DNA from: Corallococcus coralloides DSM 2259
Lineage (GTDB): Bacteria > Myxococcota > Myxococcia > Myxococcales > Myxococcaceae
Direction: 5' to 3'
NCBI RefSeq assembly: GCF_000255295.1
Contig: NC_017030.1
Coordinates: 2,666,001 to 2,730,000, forward strand
Length of the DNA: 64,000 nt
Under the pieces are notes generated by a model that saw nothing but the letters and a program-made list of their open reading frames with translations, was not told the origin of the DNA and made no database searches. Below, one piece after another: positions 47,519 through 55,866 of this stretch; position 1 is the first letter of the stretch, and every line of letters begins with the position of its first letter. The translations under genes and the position numbers were made by a program.

Positions 47519-48508
47519 ATGCCTGACACCTCCGTTCCGACCCCGCCCCCGCCGCTCTTGCGCATCGAGGGGCTCACGCGCCGCTTCGGCGAGCGCACCG
47601 CCGTGGACGGGCTGTCGCTGTCCGTGCAGCCGGGCGAAATCCTGGGCCTCCTGGGGCCCAACGGCGCCGGCAAGTCCACCACCTTCCAGCTGCTCGCGGG
47701 CCTGCTCGCCCCGGACGCGGGGCAGGTGCACTTCGCGGGCAGGGTGCTGTCCCTGAGCGACCCGGCGCTGCGGCGCCAGATGGGCATCATCTTCCAGAGG
47801 AGCAGCCTGGACGACCTGCTCACCGCCCGGGAGAACCTGCTCCTGGGCGCACGGCTGTACGGCCTCACGGGCGCGGACGCGAAGGCGCGCGTGGAGACGA
47901 TGCTGTCGCTCATCGGCCTGCAGGACCGGGGCGATGAGAAGGTGGGCACCTGGTCGGGCGGCATGCGCCGGCGGCTGGAACTGGCGCGGGCGCTGGTACA
48001 CCAGCCGCGCGTGGTGCTGATGGATGAGCCCACGCAGGGCCTGGACGAAGCGGCCTTCCGCACCTTCTGGACGCACCTCAAGCGTTTACGCGACGCGCAG
48101 GGCGTCACCGTGCTGCTCACCACGCACCGCGCGGATGAGGCGGAAGGCTGCGACCGGCTGGCGGTGCTGGACGCCGGGAAGCTGGTGGCGTGCGACACGC
48201 CCCGGGCGCTCGCTTCTCGTATGGGCGGGGACATCCTCACGTTGGAGGGCCCGGAGCCGGAGGCGCTGGCCGCGCATGTGACGGAGCGGCTGGGGCTTGC
48301 GGCGACGGTGGTGGAGGGGCGGGTGCAGGTGGAGGCTTCGCAGGGACACGCGCTGGTGCCGCGGCTGGTGGAGGCCTTCCCCCCGGGACGGTTCGCCTCC
48401 GTGTCGCTGCGCCGGCCCACGCTGGCGGACGTGTTCCTCCAGCTCACCGGGAAGGCCCTGGGAGCGGATGCTCCCTCGCCCACGCCCGCGCCGAGGAAAC
48501 GCCGATGA
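47519..48508 (+). CDS. ABC transporter ATP-binding protein (ABC-2/DrrA type)
   Basis: 329 aa. Walker A LLGPNGAGKSTTFQLLAGLL, Q-loop IIFQRSSLDDLLTARENL, signature WSGGMRRRLELARAL, Walker B VVLMDEPTQGLDEAAF, H-loop TTHRADEAEGCDRLAVL, then a ~90-residue C-terminal regulatory part. Its stop overlaps the permease start as ATGA (48505-48508), so the subunits are coupled. 39 bp after cyoE. Substrate unknown. Confidence 0.93.
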   Translation: MPDTSVPTPPPPLLRIEGLTRRFGERTAVDGLSLSVQPGEILGLLGPNGAGKSTTFQLLAGLLAPDAGQVHFAGRVLSLSDPALRRQMGIIFQRSSLDDLLTARENLLLGARLYGLTGADAKARVETMLSLIGLQDRGDEKVGTWSGGMRRRLELARALVHQPRVVLMDEPTQGLDEAAFRTFWTHLKRLRDAQGVTVLLTTHRADEAEGCDRLAVLDAGKLVACDTPRALASRMGGDILTLEGPEPEALAAHVTERLGLAATVVEGRVQVEASQGHALVPRLVEAFPPGRFASVSLRRPTLADVFLQLTGKALGADAPSPTPAPRKRR

Positions 48509-49377
48509 GCGCCGACATTCCCGTGCCTGTTCCGTCCTCCTCGTTGGAAGACGCGCCCGCCGCCCCGGTCCACCGCCGGGAGCCGGGGACGCTGGCGTTG
48601 CAGTGGGCCACCGTGTGGGTGCTGCTCTCGCGCGACGTGGTGCGCTTCTTCCGGCAGCCCAGCCGGGTGGTGGGCGCGCTCGCGCAGCCCATCCTGTTCT
48701 GGTTCGTCATCGGCTCCGGGTTCGCGGGTTCCTTCCGCGTGGAGGGCGCGCAGGGGCTGGGCTACCAGCAGTTCTTCTTCCCGGGCGTCGTCACCATGGT
48801 GGTGCTCTTCAGCGCCATCTTCGCCACCATCACTGTCATCGAGGACCGCAAGGAGGGCTTCCTCCAGGCGGTGCTGGCGGGGCCGGGTTCGCGGCTGGCG
48901 GTGGTGCTGGGCAAGGCGCTGGGGTCGTCCAGCATCGCGCTGATGCAGGCGTCGCTGTTCCTGCTCTTCGCGCCGCTGGCGGGCGTGGACGTGAAGGCGG
49001 TGGACTACCCGCTGCTCGCGGCGGTGATGGTGCTGTCCGCGCTGGCGCTCACCGGCATGGGCATGGCGCTCGCCTGGTGGGTGAAGTCGAGCGCGGGCTA
49101 CCACGCGGTGATGAGCCTGGTGATGCTGCCCATGTGGGTGCTCTCCGGGGCCATGTTCCCGGTGAAGGGCGCCGGGCCGGTGCTGTCGTGGGTGATGGCG
49201 CTCAACCCGATGCGCTTCTCCGTGGAGGGCGTGCGCCGCGCGCTGTACGGGGCGCAGGCGTCGCTGGCGGTGGGCTCGCAGGGTGGGGCGACGGTGGGGT
49301 GGGAGGTGCCCGCGCTCCTGGCGTTCGCGGCGGTGTTCGTGGGGCTGGCTGCCTTCAGCGTGAGCCGCCGCGAGTAG
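48505..49377 (+). CDS. ABC-2 type transporter permease
   Basis: 290 aa, six predicted TM helices. ABC-2 marks: SRVVGALAQPILFWFVIGSGF, FFFPGVVTMVVLFSAIFATI, IEDRKEGFLQAVLAGPGSR, GMGMALAWWVKSS, MLPMWVLSGAMFPVKGAG and MALNPMRFSVEGVRRAL. Such pairs export drugs or lipids, or aid oxidase maturation in some operons. The ATG at 48505 overlaps the ATPase gene stop. Confidence 0.92.
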   Translation: MSADIPVPVPSSSLEDAPAAPVHRREPGTLALQWATVWVLLSRDVVRFFRQPSRVVGALAQPILFWFVIGSGFAGSFRVEGAQGLGYQQFFFPGVVTMVVLFSAIFATITVIEDRKEGFLQAVLAGPGSRLAVVLGKALGSSSIALMQASLFLLFAPLAGVDVKAVDYPLLAAVMVLSALALTGMGMALAWWVKSSAGYHAVMSLVMLPMWVLSGAMFPVKGAGPVLSWVMALNPMRFSVEGVRRALYGAQASLAVGSQGGATVGWEVPALLAFAAVFVGLAAFSVSRRE

Positions 49378-49469
49378 CCGCGAAGCCGTGTGTCGGTGGA
49401 CTTGCCCGGTGCCTTCCACTACGACGGCGGGCACCGCATCACGAAATATCCTCCAGAGGAGACCGCCTC

Positions 49470-50303
49470 ATGAAGCTGCGTCTGTTTGGCTTGTCGATGG
49501 TCGGTGTCGCGGGGCTCTTGGCCCTGCCGGCGTGCAAGAAGGAGGAGGCGCCCGCGCCCCCCGCCGCGGCTCCGGCGGCCCCCACGCAGCAGGCCGTGCC
49601 TCCGGCTCCCACGGCGGGAGCGGGGACGGGCGAGGCGGCGGCCCCGGCGGCGCCCGCGGGCAACGGCGTGGTGAAGGGCACGGTGTCGTTCACCGGCACG
49701 CCGCCGGTGATGGCGGACCTGGCGCCCAGCGCGGACCCCGCGTGTGACGGGCGGCCGGAGAAGGACCAGTCCGTGCTGGTGAAGGATGGCAAGCTCCAGA
49801 ACGTGCTGGTGCGCGTGAAGGGGCCGGTCGCGGGTGCGCCCGCGGCGCCGTCCACTCCGGTGGAGGTGGACCAGTCCAAGTGCACCTACGTGCCGCGCGT
49901 GCAGGGCGCGGTGGTGGGCCAGCAGGTGGTGTTCAAGAACAGCGACGGCACGCTGCACAACGTGCGCGGCGTGGTGGGCACGAAGCCCCTGTTCAACGTG
50001 GCGCAGCCGCCCATGGGAGCGCCGGTGCAGAAGCCGATGCCCACGGACGCGGAGGTGATGCGCCTCAAGTGCGACGTGCACCCGTGGATGACGGCCTACG
50101 TGGTGAGCAACCCCAACCCGTACTTCGCCACCACCGGCGCGGACGGCGCCTTCACGCTGACGGGCCTGCCCGCGGGCACGTACACGCTGGAGGCGTGGCA
50201 CGAGACGCTGGGCACGAAGACGGCGGAAGTCACCGTGAAGGACGGCGCGCCCGCGGAGGCGACGTTCTCTTTCGCCGCGACGGACGCGCAGGCGAAGCAG
50301 TAG
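49470..50303 (+). CDS. cupredoxin-like lipoprotein
   Basis: 277 aa. Signal with lipobox LPAC (Cys about residue 22), an Ala/Pro-rich linker to ~67, then a domain with GTVSFTGTPPVMADL, VVFKNSDGTLHNVRG and LKCDVHPWMTAYVVSNPNPY. H (in LHN), C and H (in CDVHPW) match the copper ligands of plastocyanin-like proteins. A carboxypeptidase-regulatory-like Ig domain ends it (GAFTLTGLPAGTYTLEAWHE). Likely a copper or electron carrier on the membrane. The ATG at 49470 follows AGAGGAGA. Its position with cyoE and an ABC exporter fits respiratory-chain assembly. Confidence 0.87.
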   Translation: MKLRLFGLSMVGVAGLLALPACKKEEAPAPPAAAPAAPTQQAVPPAPTAGAGTGEAAAPAAPAGNGVVKGTVSFTGTPPVMADLAPSADPACDGRPEKDQSVLVKDGKLQNVLVRVKGPVAGAPAAPSTPVEVDQSKCTYVPRVQGAVVGQQVVFKNSDGTLHNVRGVVGTKPLFNVAQPPMGAPVQKPMPTDAEVMRLKCDVHPWMTAYVVSNPNPYFATTGADGAFTLTGLPAGTYTLEAWHETLGTKTAEVTVKDGAPAEATFSFAATDAQAKQ

Positions 50304-50350
50304 GCCGTCAAGGGCAACGGGGACGGCGCATCCGCGCGGTCCCGGACCCT

Positions 50351-50379
50351 GCGGGAGGCTTCGTCGCGGAGCCTCCCGC
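50351..50379. terminator. hairpin between convergent cupredoxin and histidine kinase genes
   Basis: GCGGGAGGCT (50351-50360), 9-nt loop, AGCCTCCCGC (50370-50379), perfect 10-bp stem, between stops at 50303 and 50444. No U-tract; bidirectional by position. Confidence 0.6.
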
Positions 50380-50443
50380 GCCCTGGCCCGAGCACCGTGC
50401 GCGAAAGGCGCGGACAGCCGGGATGCATGCCGTTCGCCGGCGG

Positions 50444-51859
50444 TCAGGCGTGCGTGCTGGACGGAGGCCCTGGCGGTCCGGCCTTGCGCACCGTGAAGCC
50501 CACGCGAGCGCCTCCGGCGGGCCGGTTCTCCGCGAAGGTCTCACCGCCGTGGGCCTTGGCGATGCGCTGCACCAGCGCGAGCCCCAGCCCCAGCGAGCCG
50601 GCCTCGCGCGCCTCGCCGCCCCGGTCCTTGCGGTAGAACGGCTGGAAGATGCGCTTCTCCTCGCCGGGCAGCAGCCCCGGGCCCCGGTCCTCCACGCTGA
50701 AGGCCAGGTGCTCCTTCCCGTGCTCCTGGATGCGCAGCGCCTCCACGCCCACGCCGTGCTTGCGCGCGTTGTCCAGCAGGTTCACCAACGCCCGGCCCAG
50801 CAGCGTCGCGTCCGCCATCAGCGCCACGTCGTCCGTCTCCGGCTGGAGCAGCGTCGCGGACAGCCCCACGCGCTCCAGCGCCTGCGCGGCGAGCACCCCC
50901 GCCTCCAGCGCCTTGGGCGTGAGCTGCCCGAAGTCCAGGCGGGAGCTGGCCAGCAGCTCGCCCACCAGCGCGTCCAGCTCCACCACCTCGCGGTCCACCT
51001 GGTCCAACGTGCGCGGGTTGCCCCCGCCGTCGCGCAGCAGCTCCGTCAGCACCCGCAGCCGCGCCAGCGGCGTGCGCAGTTCGTGCGACACCGCCGCCAG
51101 CAGCTCGCGTTGATCCGCCAGCTGCTTCTCGATGCGCGCCGCCATGTCGTTGAAGGACTCGGCGAGCACCGCGAACTCCCCGGTGGCGTGGTGGTCCAGG
51201 CTCGCCCGCGCGCCCAGCCGGCCCTCGCCCAGCTCCTGCGTGGCCTTCACCAGCGTGTCCACCGGCCGCGCCAGCCGGAACGAGATGCCGCCCGCCGCCG
51301 TCCACAGCACCAGCACCGCGATGCCCAGCGGCAGCACGGCGCGCCAGGGGCCCCGCGAGCGGGCTTGGAGATAGCAGGCCTGCAAGGACCCCAGCTGCGT
51401 GTCCTGCCGCATCACCGGGAGGGTCGCGTCCGGCTTCGAGCACGGAGCGCCGCCCCGGGCCACCACCGCGCCGGACAGGTCCGTCAGCACGACGTCCACG
51501 TCCAGGTCGTCGGAGATGCTCCGCATCAGGGCGTCGCGCTCGGCGGGTGCGTCCCACACGTCCGCGAACTGGTGGCCCACGAACGTGCGGATGCGCTCCG
51601 TCTCCTGCCGCCAGCTGTTGCCGCCCGTCAGGTTCATCACCGACCACACCACCAGCACCGTCACCAGGATGGTGAGCCCGAACATGACGAACAGCCGCCG
51701 CCGCAGCCGCGCCTGCACGTAGGAGCCCAGCCGGCCCAGGTGGAACATGCGCCGGCGGCGGGCGTGGGCCTGGGCGTGTCGGCCGAACCTCCGCCGCAGC
51801 TCCGGCCCGCAGGGTCCGTCCTCGGGAGGAGGCGGCCAGTGGCGGTGGCCCCAGCCCAT
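50444..51859 (-). CDS. OmpR-partner sensor histidine kinase (CpxA-like)
   Basis: 471 aa. TM1 ~57-77, periplasmic sensor ~78-172 with Cys pair (C140, C162), TM2 ~173-194, HAMP ~194-245, HisKA with H259 (AAVSHELRTPLARL), HATPase with N-box NLLDNARKHG, DRGPGLLPGEEKRIFQPFYRKD and GLGLALVQRIAKAHGG. The first ~50 residues are His/Arg-rich (GHRHWPPPPEDG, HAQAHARRRR), unusual for the cytoplasmic leader, perhaps metal-binding. The ATG overlaps the response regulator stop by one base (TGATG). The Spy-like gene downstream of the pair's promoter end supports an envelope-stress role. Confidence 0.92.
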   Translation of the reverse strand: MGWGHRHWPPPPEDGPCGPELRRRFGRHAQAHARRRRMFHLGRLGSYVQARLRRRLFVMFGLTILVTVLVVWSVMNLTGGNSWRQETERIRTFVGHQFADVWDAPAERDALMRSISDDLDVDVVLTDLSGAVVARGGAPCSKPDATLPVMRQDTQLGSLQACYLQARSRGPWRAVLPLGIAVLVLWTAAGGISFRLARPVDTLVKATQELGEGRLGARASLDHHATGEFAVLAESFNDMAARIEKQLADQRELLAAVSHELRTPLARLRVLTELLRDGGGNPRTLDQVDREVVELDALVGELLASSRLDFGQLTPKALEAGVLAAQALERVGLSATLLQPETDDVALMADATLLGRALVNLLDNARKHGVGVEALRIQEHGKEHLAFSVEDRGPGLLPGEEKRIFQPFYRKDRGGEAREAGSLGLGLALVQRIAKAHGGETFAENRPAGGARVGFTVRKAGPPGPPSSTHA

Positions 51860-52539
51860 CAGGCGCCCTCCTTGGCGAAGACGTAGCCCACGCCGCGCAC
51901 CGTCTTGATGAGGCGCGTGCCCTCGTCCCCGAGCTTCTGGCGCAGGTGGGAGATGTGCACGTCCACCGTGCGCTCGCTCACCACCGTGTCGTTGCGGCCC
52001 GCCTCGCCCAGGAGCGCGTCGCGGGGAATCACCCGGCCCGCGCGCCGCACCAGCGCGAGCAGCAGGTCGAACTCCAGGCCCGTCAGCTCCACCGCGCGCC
52101 CCTCCACCTTCACCTCGCGCCCGGACACGTCGATGGAGACCCCGCTCGACTCAATCCGGTCCGCCACCGCCGCCGGCTGCGCCCGCCGCAGCACCGCGCG
52201 CAGGCGGGCGAGCAGCTCGCGCGGACCGAAGGGCTTGGGCAGGTAGTCGTCCGCGCCCAGCTCCAGCCCCACCACGCGGTCCGTCTCGTCGCCCTTGGCG
52301 GTGAGCATCAGCACCGGGATGCGGCTCTTGGCCCGGATGCGCTTGCACACCTCCAGGCCGTCCATGCCCGGCATCATCACGTCCAGGAGCACGGCGTCGT
52401 AGGCGTTCGCCTCCAGCGCCGCCAGCCCCCGGCCCCCGTCGGGCGCGTGGCTGACGGTGATGCCGTTCTGCCCGAGGTACTCCGCGAGCAACTCGAACAT
52501 CCGGGTGTCGTCATCAATGAGCAGGACGCGGGTGGGCAT
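51859..52539 (-). CDS. OmpR/PhoB-family response regulator
   Basis: 226 aa. Receiver with acidic pocket D10/D11, phosphoacceptor D53 (LLDVMMPGMDGLE), T in LMLTAKGDE and K in GADDYLPKPFG. C-terminal winged helix with VELTGLEFDLLLALVRRAGRVIPRD, TVDVHISHLRQKLG and TRLIKTVRGVGYVFAKE. It would activate envelope genes when phosphorylated by the coupled kinase. The order Spy-like, His-rich, regulator, kinase on the reverse strand forms an operon. Confidence 0.95.
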   Translation of the reverse strand: MPTRVLLIDDDTRMFELLAEYLGQNGITVSHAPDGGRGLAALEANAYDAVLLDVMMPGMDGLEVCKRIRAKSRIPVLMLTAKGDETDRVVGLELGADDYLPKPFGPRELLARLRAVLRRAQPAAVADRIESSGVSIDVSGREVKVEGRAVELTGLEFDLLLALVRRAGRVIPRDALLGEAGRNDTVVSERTVDVHISHLRQKLGDEGTRLIKTVRGVGYVFAKEGA

Positions 52540-52553
52540 GGGCGGGGCAAATC

Positions 52554-52769
52554 CTAACGCGCTCCCGGTGCGTCGGCGGGGCCGGCGGTGCCCTGGGGCC
52601 TGGGCGCGTGCCAGTCCCAGTACGGCGGCATCCCGTTGCGGTAGGAGGGGCCGCCCCAGTCACCCCGGTGGCAGTGGGAGCGGTGGTGGCGGGAAAGGCT
52701 CGCGAAGCCGGAGGCATAGCCTCCGATGGCACCCGCGGCGAGGAGGACGACGAGCAGACGGTGGCGCAT
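52554..52769 (-). CDS. small secreted His-rich protein
   Basis: 71 aa. Signal-like hydrophobic start (MRHRLLVVLLAAGAIGGYAS), then a short mature part with SLSRHHRSHCHRGDW and PPYWDWHAPRPQG. The HHxxHCH cluster may bind metal. Too short for a family. 14 bp upstream of the response regulator start and 29 bp after the Spy-like gene, so co-transcribed with the two-component system. The alternative TTG start at 52775 adds two residues. Confidence 0.7.
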   Translation of the reverse strand: MRHRLLVVLLAAGAIGGYASGFASLSRHHRSHCHRGDWGGPSYRNGMPPYWDWHAPRPQGTAGPADAPGAR

Positions 52770-52798
52770 GGGCAATCTCCAAAAAGAGGGCAGGGGCT

Positions 52799-53338
52799 TC
52801 AGACGAAGGACGCGGGGCCGTCATCGTTGTGGGGGCGGCCACCCCAGCGGCCGTACCCGCCGCAGCGCCGGCCGTGCCAGCCGCGCCCCTCGCCGCGCCA
52901 GCCGTATCCCCAGCCGTGCTCGATGATGTCCGCGAGCTCGCGGCGCTGGTTGGGCTCCAGCGCCTCGTGCACCTGGGACAGGGCGTCCTGCACGGCGTTG
53001 CGCAGCGTCTCCAGCGCCACGTCATGGCGGCTGAACAGCTCGCGCAGCATGGCGCCGTCGAAGTGCTCTCCTCGCAGCGAGCCCGCGAGCGACGTGCGGC
53101 TGGGGCCCCACTGGTCCTTCACCTTGGCGAAGGCCTCGCGCACGTTCTCCACCGCCTTGACGATGACCTTCTCCTGGCCGGGAGACGTCTCCAGCCGCTC
53201 GAAGAGCCAGCGCAGCCGGGGGCGCATGCCAAAGCGGCCTCCACGGCCGTAAGCATAGGAGTGGTGGCCGTAGCGCCCCCGGCGCAGGGTGGCGAAGAGA
53301 CCGGCGAGGCAGGCGGTACCGAAGATGAATCCGAACAT
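52799..53338 (-). CDS. Spy/CpxP-like periplasmic heavy-metal-sensor family protein
   Basis: 179 aa. One N-terminal hydrophobic segment (MFGFIFGTACLAGLFATL) and a Gly/Tyr/His/Arg patch (YGHHSYAYGRGGRFG), then a helical hairpin domain with spaced LTxxQ-like motifs (LETSPGQEKVI, ALEPNQRRELADII), as in Spy/CpxP/CnrX proteins that sense misfolding or metals. A Gly/Trp/Arg tail (GWGYGWRGEGRGWHGRR) ends it. First gene of the operon with the His-rich protein and the two-component pair, probably its feedback sensor. The family call is by pattern. Confidence 0.78.
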   Translation of the reverse strand: MFGFIFGTACLAGLFATLRRGRYGHHSYAYGRGGRFGMRPRLRWLFERLETSPGQEKVIVKAVENVREAFAKVKDQWGPSRTSLAGSLRGEHFDGAMLRELFSRHDVALETLRNAVQDALSQVHEALEPNQRRELADIIEHGWGYGWRGEGRGWHGRRCGGYGRWGGRPHNDDGPASFV

Positions 53339-53694
53339 GGTCTTGGCTCCAGGAAGCAGGCGGGCGCCGAACCGGCGGGCCCGTGTCGTTGCTGACGGAG
53401 CTCAAGGTAGAAAACGGGTGTGAAGCCCACGCCCGGCGGCGGTGAAGAAGTGTGAAGGGCCTTCGGAAGGGGGTCCGGAATGCCCGGCGGGGCATGGGAT
53501 GTTCTTCCGCCGGGCCTGTCCAAGTCCGCTGTGTCGGATGAAGGACGACTGCCGGCAGGATTCCACCCTCTGGAGTGGTGTTCGGGCCGGAAGTGGGTAG
53601 AGTGCCCGGCGTGCCGGGGCGGTGTTCGTTCCGGCACCGGTAGCAGGCGCGAGCCTGTCACCTGTTCAGAGCAGAGAAAGAGAAGAGACTCACA
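53339..53694 (+). other. intergenic region upstream of cold-shock gene
   Basis: 356 bp between divergent genes, no credible coding sequence. It holds the promoters of the Spy-like operon (left) and the csp gene (right). TAGAGT near 53597 is a weak -10. The last ~100 nt, up to AGAAGAGA before the ATG, would be a csp leader; cold-shock genes often carry long structured leaders. No strong inverted repeat seen. Confidence 0.4.
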
Positions 53695-53895
53695 ATGGCA
53701 ACTGGTACCGTGAAGTGGTTCAACGACGCGAAGGGTTTCGGCTTCATCGCGCAGGACAATGGCGAAGACGTTTTCTGCCACCACACTGCGATCAACATGG
53801 ATGGCTTCCGCACCCTGGCTGAAGGCCAGAAGGTGGAGTTCGAAGTCACCAAGGGCCCCAAGGGCCTGCAGGCGCAGAACGTTCGCGCGGCCTGA
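53695..53895 (+). CDS. cold-shock domain protein (CspA family)
   Basis: 66-aa RNA chaperone: [20 protein letters not shown] with RNP1 KGFGFI, RNP2-like [15 protein letters not shown] (usual DVFVHFSAI, here with Cys and His), then [21 protein letters not shown]. Complete OB fold. The ATG at 53695 follows AGAAGAGA. Two hairpins terminate it at 53911-53970. Whether it is cold-induced cannot be told from sequence. Confidence 0.96.
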   Translation: MATGTVKWFNDAKGFGFIAQDNGEDVFCHHTAINMDGFRTLAEGQKVEFEVTKGPKGLQAQNVRAA

Positions 53896-53910
53896 GCGAG
53901 CTGAACCTTC

Positions 53911-53970
53911 GACTCACCCCTTGAGGTGAGTCTTCGAAGCCCAGTCTCCCCAACGGAGGCTGGGCTTTCG
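53911..53970 (+). terminator. csp terminator (two hairpins)
   Basis: Hairpin 1: GACTCACC (53911-53918)/GGTGAGTC (53925-53932). Hairpin 2: AGCCCAGTCTCC (53938-53949)/GGAGGCTGGGCT (53955-53966) with one G-T pair, then TTCGTCTTTCT. The second is a typical rho-independent signal. Confidence 0.85.
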
Positions 53971-54092
53971 TCTTTCTGGACGCAGGGCGGGCGGGCGGCC
54001 ATCGCGACGCGGTCCGCCACGGTCCGGGGTCTTCCCTACCTTCTCCCAGGAGGAGCGCGGCGCCGGACGCCGCCCCCCAAGGAGAGGCGAAC

Positions 54093-54458
54093 ATGGGCGA
54101 CACCAGCGTGAAGAAGGTCGAGAGCCGCCATTCCCCCAAGGGGGAGATGGGCCAGAAGTACCTCGCATCCGGCGTCCGTGTGGCCATGCGGCTGTGGGAG
54201 GACGAGCCGCCCGCCGAGGCCAAGCCCGCCAGCACGCGCGACTACGAGACCGTGGGCTTCGTGCTCAAGGGCCGCGCGGAGCTGCACCTGGAGGGGCAGA
54301 CCATCCTGCTGAACCCCGGCGACTCCTGGCTCGTGCCGCGCGGGGCCAGCCACACGTACAAGATTTTGGAGACCTTCTCCGCCGTGGAAGCCACCAGCCC
54401 CGTCTCCTCCGCGCACGGCCGCGACGAGCACGAGGCCCCGAAGGGCGCCAAGGCGTGA
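54093..54458 (+). CDS. single-domain cupin protein
   Basis: 121 aa. Cupin barrel with TRDYETVGFVLKGRAELHLE (motif 1 region) and LNPGDSWLVPRGASHTYKIL (motif 2, PxGxxH). Motif 1 lacks the usual HxH/E metal set (a Tyr-Glu replaces it), so metal binding is doubtful. Soluble, stand-alone. The ATG at 54093 has AAGGAGAGG upstream. Function unknown; small-ligand binding or stress. Confidence 0.88.
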   Translation: MGDTSVKKVESRHSPKGEMGQKYLASGVRVAMRLWEDEPPAEAKPASTRDYETVGFVLKGRAELHLEGQTILLNPGDSWLVPRGASHTYKILETFSAVEATSPVSSAHGRDEHEAPKGAKA

Positions 54459-54476
54459 CCTGAGGTGACGCGAGGC

Positions 54477-54504
54477 GCGGGGCCTTCCATCAGGGAGGCC
54501 CCGC
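54477..54504. terminator. hairpin after cupin gene
   Basis: GCGGGGCCTTCC (54477-54488), loop ATCA, GGGAGGCCCCGC (54493-54504), 12 bp with one G-T pair; followed by TCCTGTC, weak U-tract. Confidence 0.65.
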
Positions 54505-54541
54505 TCCTGTCAGCCCCACGGGCAGGCTCCGTCCGGGGCGC

Positions 54542-55357
54542 ATGCGAATCCTATCCGTTGAAGAGAAGCCCCTTCATGAATGGTGGTACCTGAACGCGTC
54601 GCCACGCGGAGGCACCCGTGCGGAGCGGCTCCCCTTGCTCCGCGGCCAGGTGGACGCCCTTCCCGGGGACCTGGAGGCGGTCATCGCGCTCTCGGACCTC
54701 CAGGGGATGGCGCCGCATGCCTTGAAGGGCGGGGCGGCGGCGCTCCTGGGCGAAGTCGTGGCCGACGAGCTGATGATGATGTGCAAGGCGGGCGACCTCC
54801 CTCCCGCGGACCGCACCGGCATCATCCTGGCGGGAGACCTCTTCTCCAACGACACCGCGGACGAACGGGGCGCCTCCGGCGATGTGCGGAGCGTCTGGAC
54901 CGCCTTCTCCAGGTACTTCCGTTGGGTCGTCGGCGTGGCGGGAAATCACGACACCTTCGGCGGTGTCCAGGAGCGCGAGCGCTTCTTCCGCCAACCCGGG
55001 CGGGAACTGCTGGATGGCGGAGTCGTCGCGCCGGACGGACTTCCGGTGGGCGGGGTGAGCTACATCATCGGGCGCCCGGACAAGCTCAACCGGCGCGAGC
55101 AGTCCGCCCAGCTGGAACGGATTGAAGCGGTGCTGCTCCAGGACCCGGAGGTGCTGGTCCTCCACGAGGGCCCGGATGCCCCCGGGACGGGGCTGCGCGG
55201 CAACGCCGTCATCCGGGAGGCGGTGGAGCCCTGGAGCCGGCTCCTCGTCATCTGCGGCCACTGTCATTGGGACGTGCCGCTCGTCACGCTCGCGAGCGGG
55301 ACCCAGGTCCTCAACGTGGATGCGCGCGCGGTGATTCTCAGGCGTGCCGGGGCTTGA
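54542..55357 (+). CDS. calcineurin-like metallophosphoesterase
   Basis: 271 aa, cytoplasmic. Metal-site motifs in order: ALSDLQG (D), LAGDLF, GNHDTFGG (GNHD), LVLHEGPD and ICGHCHWDVPL (GHxH). The family hydrolyses phosphomono- or diesters; the substrate is unknown. The ATG at 54542. Its 3' end overlaps the convergent doxX gene by 20 bp. Confidence 0.9.
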   Translation: MRILSVEEKPLHEWWYLNASPRGGTRAERLPLLRGQVDALPGDLEAVIALSDLQGMAPHALKGGAAALLGEVVADELMMMCKAGDLPPADRTGIILAGDLFSNDTADERGASGDVRSVWTAFSRYFRWVVGVAGNHDTFGGVQERERFFRQPGRELLDGGVVAPDGLPVGGVSYIIGRPDKLNRREQSAQLERIEAVLLQDPEVLVLHEGPDAPGTGLRGNAVIREAVEPWSRLLVICGHCHWDVPLVTLASGTQVLNVDARAVILRRAGA

Positions 55358-55775
55358 TGGGCGCACGCTTCCAGCGCCCCCAGAAGACGAAGAGCGACAG
55401 CGCGACCAGGAAGAAGTTGAAGGGCGTGTTCGCCGCCTCGCCGCGAGAGAAGTGGAAGACGATGGCGCTGGCCTGGAGCAGCGCGCAGCCCAGGGCCGCG
55501 AGGACCGTCAGGCCCGGTTGGATTCGCGTGAGCGAGGGCAGGACGACGCCCAGCCCGCCCGCCAGGTCCACCGCGACGATGAAGTACAGGAACGCGGCAG
55601 GCACCTGACCCGCCCACGGAATCATCGCCGCGAGCTCCGGCAGGGGCGTGAGGGCCTTCCAGATGCCCGAGCCGACGAAGGTGACACCCAGCAGCGCCTG
55701 GACGACCCACAGGCCCACGTGAAGGGCCTTGGACGGCTTCGCTGAAACGCCAACGGGAGGGGAGAGCGTATCCAT
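55338..55775 (-). CDS. DoxX-family membrane protein
   Basis: 145 aa, four predicted TM helices (VGLWVVQALLGVTFVGSGIW, AFLYFIVAVDLAGGLGVVLP, LTVLAALGCALLQASAIVFH, FFLVALSLFVFWG) with Arg/Lys-rich C-terminus. DoxX-like proteins relate to quinone or thiol redox systems. It is divergent from an HxlR regulator across 91 bp, the common doxX/hxlR arrangement, so that regulator probably controls it. The ATG at 55773-55775. Confidence 0.87.
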   Translation of the reverse strand: MDTLSPPVGVSAKPSKALHVGLWVVQALLGVTFVGSGIWKALTPLPELAAMIPWAGQVPAAFLYFIVAVDLAGGLGVVLPSLTRIQPGLTVLAALGCALLQASAIVFHFSRGEAANTPFNFFLVALSLFVFWGRWKRAPIKPRHA

Positions 55776-55855
55776 ACGTGGCTCCGGGGTTACTTCCGTG
55801 TGCCTGGTTACGGATGATGACCACGTCTCTCTGGCATACCGTGCACAGGCCGGAC

Positions 55856-55862
55856 AAGGAGG
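55856..55862 (+). promoter_or_regulatory. Shine-Dalgarno fixing the hxlR-type TTG start
   Basis: AAGGAGG, a perfect core, ends 4 nt before TTG 55867 and 28 nt before the ATG at 55891. It therefore favours the TTG. Confidence 0.75.
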
Positions 55863-55866
55863 CACA

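Noticed and set aside
53480-53713. 77-codon open frame in the csp upstream region
   Set aside because: No SD, no motif, and it overlaps the csp start in another frame. It lies in the leader region.
55810-55866. TGGCAT-N-TGCA near the doxX/hxlR gap as sigma-54 site or clean HxlR operator
   Set aside because: Spacing is too short for sigma-54, and no palindrome long enough for a dimer is seen; only a short GGTTAC direct repeat.
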